A stretch of 64,000 bases of DNA from Auriscalpium vulgare (GCA_019915015.1 JAHBBC010000063.1:1-64000); one strand, 5' to 3'. Shown: positions 10,741 through 21,736, counted from the stretch's first letter. Translations and numbers: made by a program. Notes: generated by a model not told the origin, from the letters alone.

Positions 10741-12282
10741 ATGCGTCTTGCTAGTGCCGTCCCGATTGCACGCCTGCCGCCTGAGATCATCAGCCTCATC
10801 TTCTCCATCCTCTCCTCAGTCGACCGTCCGAACTCTAATCGATATCTGGACCACAGACGCAGGCGGGTCAGGTACAAGCTGGGCTGGGTGACCGTCACCC
10901 ACGTCTGCCAGCGCTGGCGCTCCATCGCCCTACTCAATCCCTCTCTCTGGGCATCCGCCATCGAGGTCCCGTCCGTGCTCGGCGAGCGTTGGGCCGCGCT
11001 CTTCGTTACCCGCGCCCACAACTTGCCGCTAACAGTTTGGGAAGATTTTCCCGTTGTCAACCATGGTGTGGCGGACCGCGATACCTCGTTCATCGGCGCC
11101 AATATCGGGACCATCATGCACCTGCGCACCTACCTCACTTCCGCACGCGTACTCTGCCAGCTCGCGCCGCTCCTTCACACCCTACATATCCAAGTTCATG
11201 ACCGCCAACCGCTCCCGGATGCCCTGCCAGTGCCATTGTTCTGCGGTGCTGCAAGCGTGCCGGAGTTGCGGCACCTGTCTGTGACCACGTTTCGACCGAA
11301 GCACTGGACACCACTGCTGTGCGCGCAGCTCGTCTCGGTTGATATGAAATTTACCGATATCCTGGACAACGCAGAAGTTGCCTCCATCTTGGCCCCGATG
11401 GCGAGGATGCCCACGCTGGAGCGGCTGTCACTGCGAGTGGCACTGGATGACCCTGACGGGGTGCCGCCAACCCTGCTGCCTGCACTGCGACACCTCACCC
11501 TGAGGGACACTGTTGACGAAGTACTGCCATTCCTCGCCCGTCTCGAACTTCCTGCGGATGTCCGTCTTACTTGCTATGTCACAAACTGTGAGTACGGCTG
11601 GGCGGATGGACTCCCTGCACTCCTCCCGGCGATGATGACATGCGCCCGCGCCACCGCCATCTCGCGCGTCGATGTCAGGCAGGCGCCGCGGGTCCCTTTC
11701 CAGAGGGGTCAAGTGCCGTGTCTACAAGACGACGGATATCCGGATGTGGAGGTGGGAGCGTGGCGCAGCGGAGATACGGACGGCGCACCCGCTCTGACGG
11801 TTCGGTTCAGCGAGTGGGAGAACGTCCCGGTCGTGTTGGAGTCTCTTTTATCGACGCACCTGGAGGAGCTCGCTGTCGCAGGCGATCAGTTCGACGCTGC
11901 GTGGTTCGATGCCCTTGGGAGTGCACCTTGTCTGCGCCTCGTCACTCTCACAGGTGGCGTGGTGCGTCAATTTTGCGCTGCGCTCGAGAGCACGCCGGGC
12001 CTCATACCTGTGCTCTCCAAGATCGTGGTCAAAATCCAGGGGCGTTCTCTGGCTCTGAGCATTCTGCAGGACGCACTGACGCAGCTCCTCCCTGCCCACA
12101 CAGCGCTGAGGGAGCTCGAGGTGGTAGGGTCTGACGAGGACGAGGCGTATACGCGCATGCTGCGGGAAGCTGTGCCCGAACTGGCGATTTGGTGGCGCAA
12201 GCCGGAGCCCGAGGAGGAGGTGGTGGCAGAGGAAGAGGACTACTCGGACGGGTATTCGGACACGATTACATCAACGCAGTAA
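10741..12282 (+). CDS. F-box protein, 513 residues
   Basis: The ATG at 10741 opens an uninterrupted frame to TAA at 12280-12282. Residues 8-25 (ARLPPEIISLIFSILSS) and the later VTHVCQRWRSIALLNPSLWA form a typical F-box, the Skp1-binding motif of SCF ubiquitin ligases. The rest is leucine-rich with recurring 'LERLSLRVAL' and 'LRHLTLRD' type strands, suggestive of irregular leucine-rich repeats for substrate binding. The C-terminus is strongly acidic (EPEEEVVAEEEDYSDG). No intron is needed inside. The best-supported single-exon gene in the window. Its length and structure fit the large agaricomycete F-box family; substrate unknown. Confidence 0.85.
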   Translation: MRLASAVPIARLPPEIISLIFSILSSVDRPNSNRYLDHRRRRVRYKLGWVTVTHVCQRWRSIALLNPSLWASAIEVPSVLGERWAALFVTRAHNLPLTVWEDFPVVNHGVADRDTSFIGANIGTIMHLRTYLTSARVLCQLAPLLHTLHIQVHDRQPLPDALPVPLFCGAASVPELRHLSVTTFRPKHWTPLLCAQLVSVDMKFTDILDNAEVASILAPMARMPTLERLSLRVALDDPDGVPPTLLPALRHLTLRDTVDEVLPFLARLELPADVRLTCYVTNCEYGWADGLPALLPAMMTCARATAISRVDVRQAPRVPFQRGQVPCLQDDGYPDVEVGAWRSGDTDGAPALTVRFSEWENVPVVLESLLSTHLEELAVAGDQFDAAWFDALGSAPCLRLVTLTGGVVRQFCAALESTPGLIPVLSKIVVKIQGRSLALSILQDALTQLLPAHTALRELEVVGSDEDEAYTRMLREAVPELAIWWRKPEPEEEVVAEEEDYSDGYSDTITSTQ

Positions 12283-13741
12283 TGACCGCGAGTGCCTCCG
12301 GTGAGGCTGTGCTTTTACACTGTGTAATGACCATATCTGAATGTATTTGGTGCAACCAGTTGGGCGCCGATATTTGAGGCTGCGAACCAGCATGAGTTGA
12401 AGAAGATCGACGTGAAGAAAATTACGTCGAGCGACGCGCGCCAGCTCGAGAAGGAGCACGGCACGGAAAAAGGGTGGCGAGGAGGCGACCGGCGATGGCT
12501 CTGAGTATTGCGGTTCCCTGCCGTCCCCTGTTGTAGTCATTCCCTTCTGGCACGGGAAGTTACCTTTCATCTTCGATCATCGTATCTGGCCGGCTGGCGT
12601 GGGCAGCTCATCTACGTCGCAACTCAACTAGATACCAAAAAAAAAGCATTCCTTGTTGCTATGTACAGTTTGTGTATAAAATAAGTACAGGGTCAAGTCA
12701 AACGTTTGCAGCATACCAGGCGGCCGCAGCCCTCAGCGTAGCATGTACCGAAAAATGTGCACCCTCGTAGTCAAGAATATAGCTCGAAATGCGGTCGCTA
12801 CAAAGTAAGTCAGCTGAAGAGCTGGGTAAATTGGAGAGAGCGCTCACAATGACCCCGTAAATATGCCCCTTTGCCGTCCCTTAACGATAGCATAGACAGA
12901 CTGTGGTTCAGGTTCGGGTATGGGCGCGGACCAGATGCTTCTCAACACTGCACTGAGTACTTATACTCCCCAGTCATTCCTCCTCAATACCTCACTGTTG
13001 CCATTTGCATGCTCTCCACTCTCCATACCGCGAGTTCGTCTGGCTGCCACGAGAGAACCGGCCAAGTCGGAGGATATGTGCTCAGCACATGGATGGTGAC
13101 AGGCGTCCGACAGATGCAAGACAAGAAGCAAGAAGATTGCATTGAAACATAGGAAGTCTTCTACATGAAGCCCCACCCGGAGATGAAAGGAGCGAGTGGT
13201 GGAAAGAGGAAGGGCGGGGCGGTCACCCAGAAAGGGCGGCGGCGGGATGATCAACGCTGTCAGCCATATCGAAGCACGGACATATCGGCCGGCGGGCCGG
13301 CGGGCCGGCAAGAAATGAATTAAGTAAGCTGTGGGACCGCCTGCTCAGCCAAATTCGGCGTTCCAAACCAAGGGCCACTGCCCGATGCGGATGATTAAGT
13401 AGCAAAAATGTTTACAAACCAAAAGTGACTGCCCGGGGGCGGCTGATTCATTGCCAAAAACATGCTGATGAAGCAAAAAGAGGCCAGTTTCCACGAAACA
13501 GCAACGAAAAACAGCCAGAAACCAAGAATTTCAAATTCTACAGCCAGCAGATGTATACGTGACCGTCACACTTTCGATTCACACCAAAAATCGCGAAGAC
13601 CTGGCCTAACGGACCAGGAATATTCTACTTTCTGGGGCCTGGACAAATACGCAACTCGCCCACAGAGGGGAATTCGATACGGCATTCCGCGTTGAGCTTC
13701 CCGTTAAGTGCCCATCTGTAGCTACATAACATACCCGGCGC
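12283..13741. other. Intergenic, no supported gene
   Basis: Only short frames are present. A triple 'gggccggc' word stands at about 13286-13310. At 13358-13462 a diverged pair of units of about 70 bp is visible (accaagggccactgcccg / accaaaagtgactgcccg). The stretch near 13740-13800 ('ggataaggt...ctcgaggggtatggatg') resembles 25659-25705 and 59549-59595, so part of it may be a dispersed repeat overlapping the 3' end of the homeodomain gene. Confidence 0.4.
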
Positions 13742-16700
13742 TCACCCAGGATAAGGTAAGGCGGGTGCGTCACTCGAGGGGTATGGATGACCAAGGCCGG
13801 ATGTGTGAAGACCAGCGGGTTTGTCGCGAGTAGTCGCGGGGCCGGCACTGAGGACACGGCGTGCTTTCTTCCGTAAATGGCGTTGGTTTTGAAACCTACG
13901 CTTCCAGTGGGTTACAATAAGCAGCTGGGAACATGGGCCCGCACCAGTTGTGAACACTATCCGCCGACATGTCTAATTTCTTCGCCAACGCTTCACGATC
14001 CACCGTCGTCGGCTTCGCGTTACGTTGGAAGGCTTTCATCAGCTTCTCTAGCTGAAACTCATCGGCACGCTTGCGCTTGGCACCCTTGCGCTTCTTCTTG
14101 ACCTCGTTGGCAATGGGGTCCCGAGCTCGCGTGCAGGGCAGCTGAGCACCGCTCCCGACGGGCGTCGTTATTTCAACCGACGCATCATGATGGCCTATCT
14201 GAGATGTCGGCCGTGGAGAATCTGGAAAGCATTGGGGGACGTGAGCGGGAATCGCGAAAGCGGAGTCAGAACACGCACAGGGAGTATCCTGGTCAGACAT
14301 CATCTTCTCAATTCGGTGACTACCAAGACCCCCAGGTCCTCTCGACTCTTCAAAGCTGGTTGCATGAAATGCATGACAATCAAGGATAAATATCCCTCTC
14401 TTGCGATGCTCTTCGCGAGTCAGAGAAACCGGGTATTGACACACCCTGTGCTGTTTCAAACACCTGCTGCATTCTGGTCGACCTCCGCTACACTACATTA
14501 TATATGCCCACAGTTAGCTCGTAGATCTAGATGTTCACATTATACGAGTACACTCACCCTACGTCTATCCCGAAAACAATTGAGACAAGCCTGACCTGGC
14601 GACAGACGTTGTGGGAACTCTTCTGCAAACCGAGGTAGATCGTCTTCAGTATAAACGCCGTGCTCTACGACGTCTGGATCTTGCAGCCTCGGCACGTAAT
14701 CCTCTCCCAGACAATCCTCTCCCAGACGAACCACTTCACTCGGAGTAAGTGGATTCATCCATGCAAGTATAAGCTTGTCGTCAACTTGATTATGGGAAGT
14801 TGGATCACAGATAATGGAGTTGTTGAAATCGTTCGCAAGGACTTTCGTGAGGTCAGTGACGTCGATTTCGTTTAATGCCGGTGCGCCGCCTCCGCCGCCT
14901 GCTCCCGCTGCCATCGAAATTGGAAGGAATGGGCGAGTTGCAGCATCTGCAGGGGCATCGGTGAGCTCCATGACGGAGAGCGGCCGAGAGTGATGCGGTG
15001 ACTCGCTGCCGTCGCCCCCAGCAGTCCCAAGGCGCTCTGCGGCATCATCGTCTCCTGGGAAGCGGCCTGCGAGATTGGTGACGCGACAGTCCACTTGGTG
15101 CGCCCTCTCTTTCTTCTGTGATTGGCGTTGGTTTTGAGACCTACGGTTCCAGTGAGTTACAATGAAGGTAGATGGGAAGATGGGCCCGCACCAGATCTGA
15201 ACACTACGCGCCGACATGTCTAATTCCTGCGCCAAAGCTACACGCTCCTCCGTCGACGGCATTGCGTTACTTTGGCAGGCTTTGATCAGCACTTCTAGCT
15301 GAGACTGATTGGCACGCTTGCGCTTCTTCTTGACCTCGTTGGCAATGGGGTCCCGAGATCGCGCGTATTTTGTGAGGTCATTGATGACCGTGCCGTCGAT
15401 TTCGTTTGATGCTGGTGCGCCGCCTGCTCCCGCTGCCTCTGGAATTGGTAAAAATGGTCGAGTTGCTGCATCTGCATCGGCGGCATTGCTGGAGAGCGGC
15501 CGAGATCGAGCGGCTGACTCGCTGCCGTCGCCCCCAGCGCCAAGGCGCTCCAGTGCGGCATCATCGTCTCCTGGGAAAGGTCGAGGGACGGATGCAGCGG
15601 GTCGGTCGGCGAGCGCCGGCGCGTGGAAGGAAAAGGGAGAGTCGTATCCGGATGCGCCAAGTTCTCCTGCATCTCCGGGTTGGAAGGCGGGCCCGCCGAG
15701 GCCTGCGTGTGCGGCGGGTGGCTGAAGTGCGGCGGCGGCGGGGTGCGCCGGCTCACGGGCGCGTTCACCATGAGGGTGTTGAGAGGATAAATAATCGCTG
15801 AGCCCGCGAATCCCGCCCAATCCAGGTCTTCCGCCCGGGAAATCGCCGAGAGCAAGGTCGGTGGAGTAGTACGCTGTGGGGGCGGTACCGAGACGTGTAG
15901 CGGTGGACGGCCGTCCCGGGCCCGGTAGGGGAAGTAGCGGTTGTACATGTGCAGAGGAGACGCCAGGAGTTCCGATAGCTCCTGCATCTAAATTCGGAGG
16001 CATGGGTTCTAGACATTCTAATGACCCTTCATCGTGTTGTGCTCGGACACAAGAGACGGAAGTCGTGAACGCCTTCGAGTTCGAGAGATGGCCATCGACA
16101 TCGCCCAACGGAGGATCGACGGCAAGATGAAGATCCTGGACGCTCGGATAATAACTTGTGTGATGGCTTGCCGACTTGATAAATGAGCCCGCAAAAGGAA
16201 AGGTATGTTCGATCGGTGTGTGCGTTGTGAGAGGGAAAGCGATGTCGTCCGCGGAAGGAATTGCGGCGCTATTCGCTAAGGAGAGCAACATCTCGTTTTC
16301 CATCGTTCTACAGCCATCGGCTGTCGCAATCGAACTCCTGCCGAAATATGTGGTCTGCCCGAGCTGTGGCAGGTCGATAGAATAGCTGGGGATGGGTTTG
16401 GGAATGATCTCCTGCTCAGAGAGCTGGGGATAGCCGAACAATCCGACGACATCGCGGTCGAACAACCGCAACGCCGCCGTTTGCGACGGCGCGTCTACAT
16501 GATTAGAAGTTTTCTCTGGTCAGTCTGCGGGTCTGAACAGCACAGCATGCACGTACCGTAGTCGAGCACAAAGTCGGATTTATGATGAAGCACGTTACCC
16601 TCCGCAAGAGGATGATCGCCGGTCCAAGCGGGGCCTCCAATTTCCCCCTCGTCCTGAGGACATAGAGAATCGTCGGCGGTGTATGTGAGGAAACGGACAC

Positions 16701-16914
16701 AATCATGCGCCCCATAGACTATGATGACGGACTCCGTCGGTCAGTCCATCTCCTTCTGTTAAGCACCACCGTACTCACCGCTATGGGAAACTCCTTGACC
16801 TATCCAGCCTGGAAAGTCTCCAGTTGAAACTGCGGCTCCGGCATCGTCCCATACTTGCTCGAACAGAGGGAGATGTTCAGCAAAGGAAGTAAAGTCGAGC
16901 GTGCGATCTGACAT
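13742..16914 (-). CDS. Homeodomain - Zn(II)2Cys6 - homeodomain protein, 968 residues, six exons
   Basis: Six exons (16914-16779, 16718-16557, 16515-15192, 15140-14558, 14492-13945, 13895-13742) join in phase through GT-AG introns of 60, 41, 51, 65 and 49 nt from ATG (MSDRTLDFTSFAEHLPLF) to TGA. Homeodomain 1 is near residues 494-553 and homeodomain 2 near 871-930; each is interrupted by an intron inside the codon of the invariant helix-3 Trp. Between them Cys726, 729, 736, 743, 746 and 753 form a perfect C-x2-C-x6-C-x6-C-x2-C-x6-C cluster, split by an intron before the third Cys. Helix 3 reads WFQNQR in homeodomain 2 but WSQNQR in homeodomain 1. A block of about 70 residues (FPGDDDAA...DLTK) precedes homeodomain 1 and recurs after it. 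The role is presumably transcriptional. Alternatively, a second gene could start at an internal ATG at 14303 or 14300. Confidence 0.7.
13872..15370 (-). repeat. Duplicated homeodomain cassettes inside the HD-Zn-HD gene
   Basis: The segments 15121-15370 and 13872-14130 are related at the nucleotide level, including the short intron (gtgcgggcccat at the donor in both). They encode the shared RDPIANEVKKKRK leader and the homeodomain. A second pair, about 15370-15600 and 14840-15060, encodes the FPGDDDAA...DLTK block. Together they show an A-HD unit duplicated in tandem, with the second copy interrupted by about 216 codons that include the zinc cluster. Confidence 0.75.
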
Positions 16915-18235
16915 GATCGTACGAGGTAAAAAGCGCGATCCGGCGGAAGCTGAAACAGCGACGTAGCACAACACATGTGCCGCGCACGGTCACTTACTAC
17001 TGCCTTTCGTCTACCTCTTCCTCCATCGCACATAAGGACACCTTTCAGATCTTCTTCAACCTATACTTAATCAGTTTCTATCGGTCTGACGCGCTATCAA
17101 CCCGGTCATCCTCACTGTTGATTTCCTGCTCGTACCTTAGTATCTTCGTAGTTCACGACGCCTTTATTCACGACCGGGATGTCTTGGGGACTTATCAAAC
17201 AGTTAACTCACCTTCCCCATTGTGCATCGCCCACGGTAAGCACCCGTTCGCACCGTAAAGCCGTAAATTCACAAGCTGACGAGCTCGACGGCCCCAACAC
17301 CCCGGTTAGTCGGCTCGTATACTTTGATCGGATCCGACTAACCTGCTACCGTCAGACACCCCGCATCGGTCGTCATTCGGAGAAGCCGTCGTCCTATGCA
17401 TGCGATGAGCTGTACGCCTAATCATCTCATATGCTTCATCGCACTCGCCTGTAAGTCGCCCTTCCTTCAATACACAGGAATGTTTTTCACCGCATATATC
17501 TTCTATATTGCCACTTCATCTTCAACTTGAGATAGCCGCAGGCCGCAGCGCGGCTGAAAGAGTGACCGTGAGCGCATTATGCAAACCAAACGGGCGCACT
17601 CACCTGAAAAATCCAATTGATTTTCACCTCACATCTTCCTATACCGCCGTATATCCTTCGCATGGGCAGCGCAGCTGAAAGAGCAATCGTAAGCGCATCA
17701 TGCATCAACCAAGCGGGCACACTCACCTAAAATCTAATTGATTTTCACCCCACAGATCTCCTATGTCGCCACATATTGTTCGCATGAGCAAGCCGCAGGC
17801 GGCGTGGGTTAGATCACCTAGTGATTCCGACCCATCCCATGCGCTCTCCACCGTAGCCGTCAAACACCCAACGTCCAACCATGAGCGTATACAATCGCAT
17901 ACCTTGCAATATACGTTCGATCTGCATTTATATCGGTCCTGCTGATAACATAAGTTTAACGATATTGCTGTTTCAGATACTCACTTTGCACTCCTTTCCT
18001 CAGGAATCACGACCGCATGTGCTTTCTAACCAACCAGCAGGCCATCCTACTTACAGATCCTACACATCAGATCCTCATGAGTCGTACAAACACTCACCGA
18101 TATACGCGCACAACGTCCATCTATCCTCCGACACATATTGCATAGGCCACACAAATGTTCCAATGACGGTAGTTTTCTAAATGCTACAAACATGTAACCC
18201 ACTCACCTGCTACATTTTGACAAAAAATCTGCTTT
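16915..18235. other. Intergenic with AT-richer sequence, no supported gene
   Basis: Upstream of the homeodomain gene there are only short frames. The region holds a tandem repeat (separate entry) and several 'cactcacc' and 'ttttcacc' words typical of pyrimidine tracts. No convincing start codon context or domain was found. Confidence 0.4.
17490..17800. repeat. Diverged tandem repeat, period about 121 bp
   Basis: The word 'gctgaaagag' recurs at 17553 and 17674, and the flanking 'ttcctataccgccgtatat' type words recur three times (about 17500, 17638, 17759). Each unit contains a donor-like gtgagcgc/gtaagcgc and a 'ttttcacctcacatct' or 'ttttcaccccacag' tract, so each resembles an intron. Confidence 0.6.
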
Positions 18236-19190
18236 TTGTTTAGCAGGAATGTCCCAGCAGGTCAACGAGAGACGACACACCAGCTGTCTTCAGCAAGGCT
18301 GCTTCACTCCGGTGACCAGACCGCTCTCGCACCCCGCGCCCTCCTTGCTCCTGTCCAAGCCGTTCCGCTGCACGAAGTCAAACTGCAAAAAAGTCGTACA
18401 AGCTGGCGAGCGGCCTCGAGTACCACAGGACACACGGCTCGGTACGACTTGAAGCCGTCGAAGGACCTCGAGAGTGTCGCGAGCCTGTTCGCAGAGACGG
18501 ATGTGAACGGCGGCGAGGGCACGAGCAACGCTCTCGCACCATGCGCCTGCTCCTGTCCCTCGCTGCCCGAAGCCAAACTGCAAAAAAAAAAGTCGTACAA
18601 GCAGGCGAACGGCTTCAAGTACCACGGTTCACAGTGCACGCGGCTCGTGCTTGAAGCCGTCGAAGGAACTCGATAGGGTCGTGAGCCTGCTCGCAGAGAA
18701 GGGTGTGGACGGCGGTGAGGCCGCGGGCAACATGACGAAAGGAGAGATGCAGCGGCTTGGGCCAAGCCAGGGCCAAGCGGAACCCGCGCAAGCCGGGATC
18801 TAGAACTTGAAGGCCTCCTCTTCCACGTCCACGACGCTCTCGCATCCTACCCTCTCCTTGCTCCTGTCCAACCAAACTGCAACAAGGCCAACAAGCACTG
18901 GGCGAACGGCTTCAAGTACCACAGTACACACGGCTCGTGCGACTTGAAGCCGTCGAAGGACCTCGAACTTGAAGGCCTCCTCTTCCACGTCCACGACGCT
19001 CTCGCATCCTACCCTCTCCTTGCTCCTGTCCAACCAAACTGCAACAAGGCCAACAAGCACTGGGCGAACGGCTTCGAGTACCACAGTACACACGGCTCGT
19101 GCGACTTGAAGCCGTCGAAGGACCTCGAGAGAAGGGTGCGAAAGGTGGTTAGGCGCGGGCAACAAGGGGCAACATGGCCTAGGGAGAGAT
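18236..19190 (+). pseudogene. Decayed array of SFP1-like C2H2 zinc-finger modules
   Basis: At least four tandem units each encode a degenerate finger of the form C-x4-C-x(12)-H-x-x-x-H: for example 'CTKSNCKK' followed by 'SYKQANGFKYH', and 'NCNKANKHWANGFKYHSTHG'. The SYK-ANG-KYH-THG signature is that of the split finger protein SFP1, a regulator of ribosome biogenesis and cell size in yeasts. Units 3 and 4 (from 18803 and 18965) are nearly identical with a 162-bp period, that is 54 codons, so the frame is preserved from 18944 to 19460. Units 1 and 2 have frame changes at their A-runs. No start codon, promoter or remainder of an SFP1 protein is visible, so this is probably an amplified fragment and not a working gene. 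Confidence 0.55.
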
Positions 19191-19919
19191 GCGCCAGCGA
19201 CCGCTGCGATGCGAATGCCAGGCGCCAGCGGAGGTATAAGAGCATGGACGGTCTCCGTGCGTACTTTTTCCCTACCATGCACTCAGCGACTATGTACATG
19301 CGTACTATACAGTGCATCACTACGGCATCCGAGCACGGCGAGCAAGGGCTGCAGCTCCTGTCAGAGAGAGATGCATCAACTCAAGTGCGAGTGACTAGTG
19401 ACTGCGCACGATGCGTGGGCACCTCTGGCGACCAATGGCTCCTACCATGCCCAATCCCTTAACACACGAAGGCCCGCCGCCGGATAAGTACATATCAACC
19501 CTGCCCTCTCACACATCACCGCATCATATCTCAGCGTTATAATAAACGGCGGGGAATCTGACTTTCAGCAGACAAGACGTGTTGGTCTACGTACCTGCTC
19601 ACCATGACACCATCACAGCTTTCAGTTTGGATGATCTCGTCATTGATCCATCGCCGTCTCCATTGCTAGTCGTCTCTGCTCATCGAGGGGGGTGTTGTCA
19701 GTGGAGTGCACGGAAAGGCTGAAGTGACTCCGAGTCATCCTCAGTCTACTTTTATCCACGATTAATGTCATAACCGATTTCATAACAGGATATGATGTAC
19801 TACTGTACTGCAAATCAATTCCACTGTGCCCTTAAGCATCACGTACAATCGGCCGGGGCTGTCCAATTGACGACGAGCTGGCGGGGTCTTGGGCCAGTGA
19901 GGACCCCATGGCCATTGCA
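19191..19919. other. No supported gene
   Basis: A plus frame continues from the zinc-finger array to 19462 without motif. After that only short frames are present. The sequence from 19540 is AT-richer. Confidence 0.35.
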
Positions 19920-20345
19920 TTGCCATATACCCCAGATCCTAGCTTCTGGTGGCAGACGAGGTTATAAAAGCGGTACCATGATTTTGACATGTAAAAAGCC
20001 ACGCTCGCAGCAATGCCCTGTCGACTAAAGGCGTCACAGTTAGATGGGACTGCAAGAATGCTATGCTTAATACAACGACAGCATCGATCGTGGCACCGTC
20101 GCTCATGTTTCCAGTGGCGTCGGGGCTTGTTGGTGGTGATGGAGAGCTCAGATGGTGGGACGGATGGCGCGGACGGCAGACGAGATTATATGAAAGCGGT
20201 ACAATGATTTAGATGTCTAAAAGGCCTTTCATTGTCGGCGAAACCCGTGCAGAAATTTGGACATGCAGAAGGCCTTTTATTGTCGGCTAAGCCCGCGCAG
20301 AAATTTGGACCGGGCCGTTCATTGTCGGCAAAGCCTGCACCCTCC
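19920..20345. repeat. Repeat S, copy 2
   Basis: This copy repeats the blocks of 3500-3960 in the same order: the 'ataaaagcggtaccatga' block, 'gccacgctcgcagcaatg', 'agttagatgggactgcaag', the '...tggcgtcggggcttgt' block, then three units of about 45 bp built on 'cctttcattgtcggcgaa'. Divergence is moderate, so the duplication is not recent. Repeat T follows downstream in both places. Confidence 0.8.
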
Positions 20346-21356
20346 TGCACCCAGAACTACTGCGCCGAGTGCGTTCGGCATCGCAACGTTTTCGGGAAGC
20401 GTGGGAATCACATACAGCGACCATAAGCGAAACCTCGGAACAGCCCCAAGACCGTATCGACCGGGCCAACGCCTTCACCGAACACACGCGGATGGCGACG
20501 CTGTGCGGAGAATATGTTACTTTCGAGGCTGCGGAGCAGCAGGCAGGTCCCGCGCCCCAACGCTCAGAGGCGCCATCCACGCCGAACGTACGTCCGCCGC
20601 CCTCTGCAGCGCAGAGGGGCACGCAAGGGAGCGCAGAAGCGCCCAGCAGCTCTCAGGGCAACCCTACAGCGAGCAGCTCACCGGACAGCCCTGCGGCGAG
20701 CCGCTCTCCGGAGGCGCAGACACGGTACGTCGCCGGTGAATCGGGCAGTCCTGCTTTTGACCGTGGCTTGATGCTAGCGACTGCCCAACCAACCACGGCA
20801 CCCGCGAACGGCTGACCGCTCCCTGCCAGCTCAAGCGTAGGTGGGCCAAAGCCGCGTTGGACTCGGATGGCGGAAGGGCGTGGCGGGTTCGACAGGGAGC
20901 GGAGGACCCTGGACGGCGCTGCCCTTCGCATGAATGCTTGCGGGGCGAGGGCACGTCAGAGGAGTGAGCCGTAGAGAGCGCGTATACCTGCCTGGCGCCC
21001 CTAATAAAAAGCGGAGCAACGCGCCTTTGCTCTGCTCTATGCGGACACCCCTCGGCAGCGGCAGGACGGTCAGGCTGAGAGACAGCTTTACATTTGATTG
21101 TAGCACAAGGTATGAAGCACAGGGGCCGACGCAAGCTCGTACGGATCCGTGCGGAAGGGATAATGTACACGGGAAGGAGAAGGGCTGCGTGGATTCGCAG
21201 TGCGATGGATGGCGTACATAAGACGTAGGCGTGATGGACGGCGTACATAAGACGATGTGGGGGGGCATGGGTGTGTAGCGCATGGTATAATGGACATTTT
21301 GGGTGGCAGGTGCGAGGATGAGTCTCCGATGGCGCAGGGCATGCCAGCCCTGGCAT
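20346..21356. other. Low-complexity open frame, no supported gene
   Basis: A plus frame at 20369-20815 begins on GTG, not ATG, and is rich in Ala, Ser, Pro and Gln with no domain. The minus frames over 20660-21500 are Pro/Ser/Arg-rich shadows. A 22-bp word (gatggcgtacataagacg / gacggcgtacataagacg) is repeated at 21205 and 21237. Confidence 0.35.
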
Positions 21357-21736
21357 CTACTCCTCCGCGTCCACTCGCCCCCTGGCAAGGCCAGCATCCT
21401 CGTCCTTTGTGAGGACAGACGCACTGCCTGCGTCAGCCGGCACCTTGAGCTCAAGGGCGACGGTGCGGATGATGGGTGCGCCGCGGATGGGCACCTGGGC
21501 AAGCCTCTGAGCTAGAGCCGGGGGAGCCAGCAGCGGGCCCGACGAGTGATAGGGCGCATCTTCCGCACCGGCGCGCACCCAGGACACCGCCATTGTGCCG
21601 TAGGGGGAGACGTGAATGTCGATGGTCTGCGGACAGCGCGTCAGCTTGTGCCAGGAAGGAGGTTGCAGCCACGCACGATCACGTCGCCGAGCTCGAGCTG
21701 GACGTCGAGGATAATGTGGTAGAGGGCGTTGGGCAT
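21357..21736 (-). CDS. Hypothetical protein, 109 residues, two exons
   Basis: The ATG at 21736 opens MPNALYHIILDVQLELGDVI (exon 21736-21677). A 50-nt intron (gtgcgt...ccgcag) leads in phase to 21626-21357, starting TIDIHVSPYGTMAVSWVRAG and ending ARGRVDAEE. The composition is balanced and the reading frame is free of low-complexity sequence, which favours a real gene over the overlapping plus-strand frame at 21476-21745. No domain, signal peptide or membrane segment is apparent, and I do not recognise the family. Confidence 0.45.

Noticed and set aside
13742..16914. A mating-type A (HD1/HD2) locus
   Set aside because: The homeodomains are duplicated halves of one gene on one strand, not a divergently transcribed HD1/HD2 pair, and no mitochondrial intermediate peptidase gene or other usual neighbour is seen.
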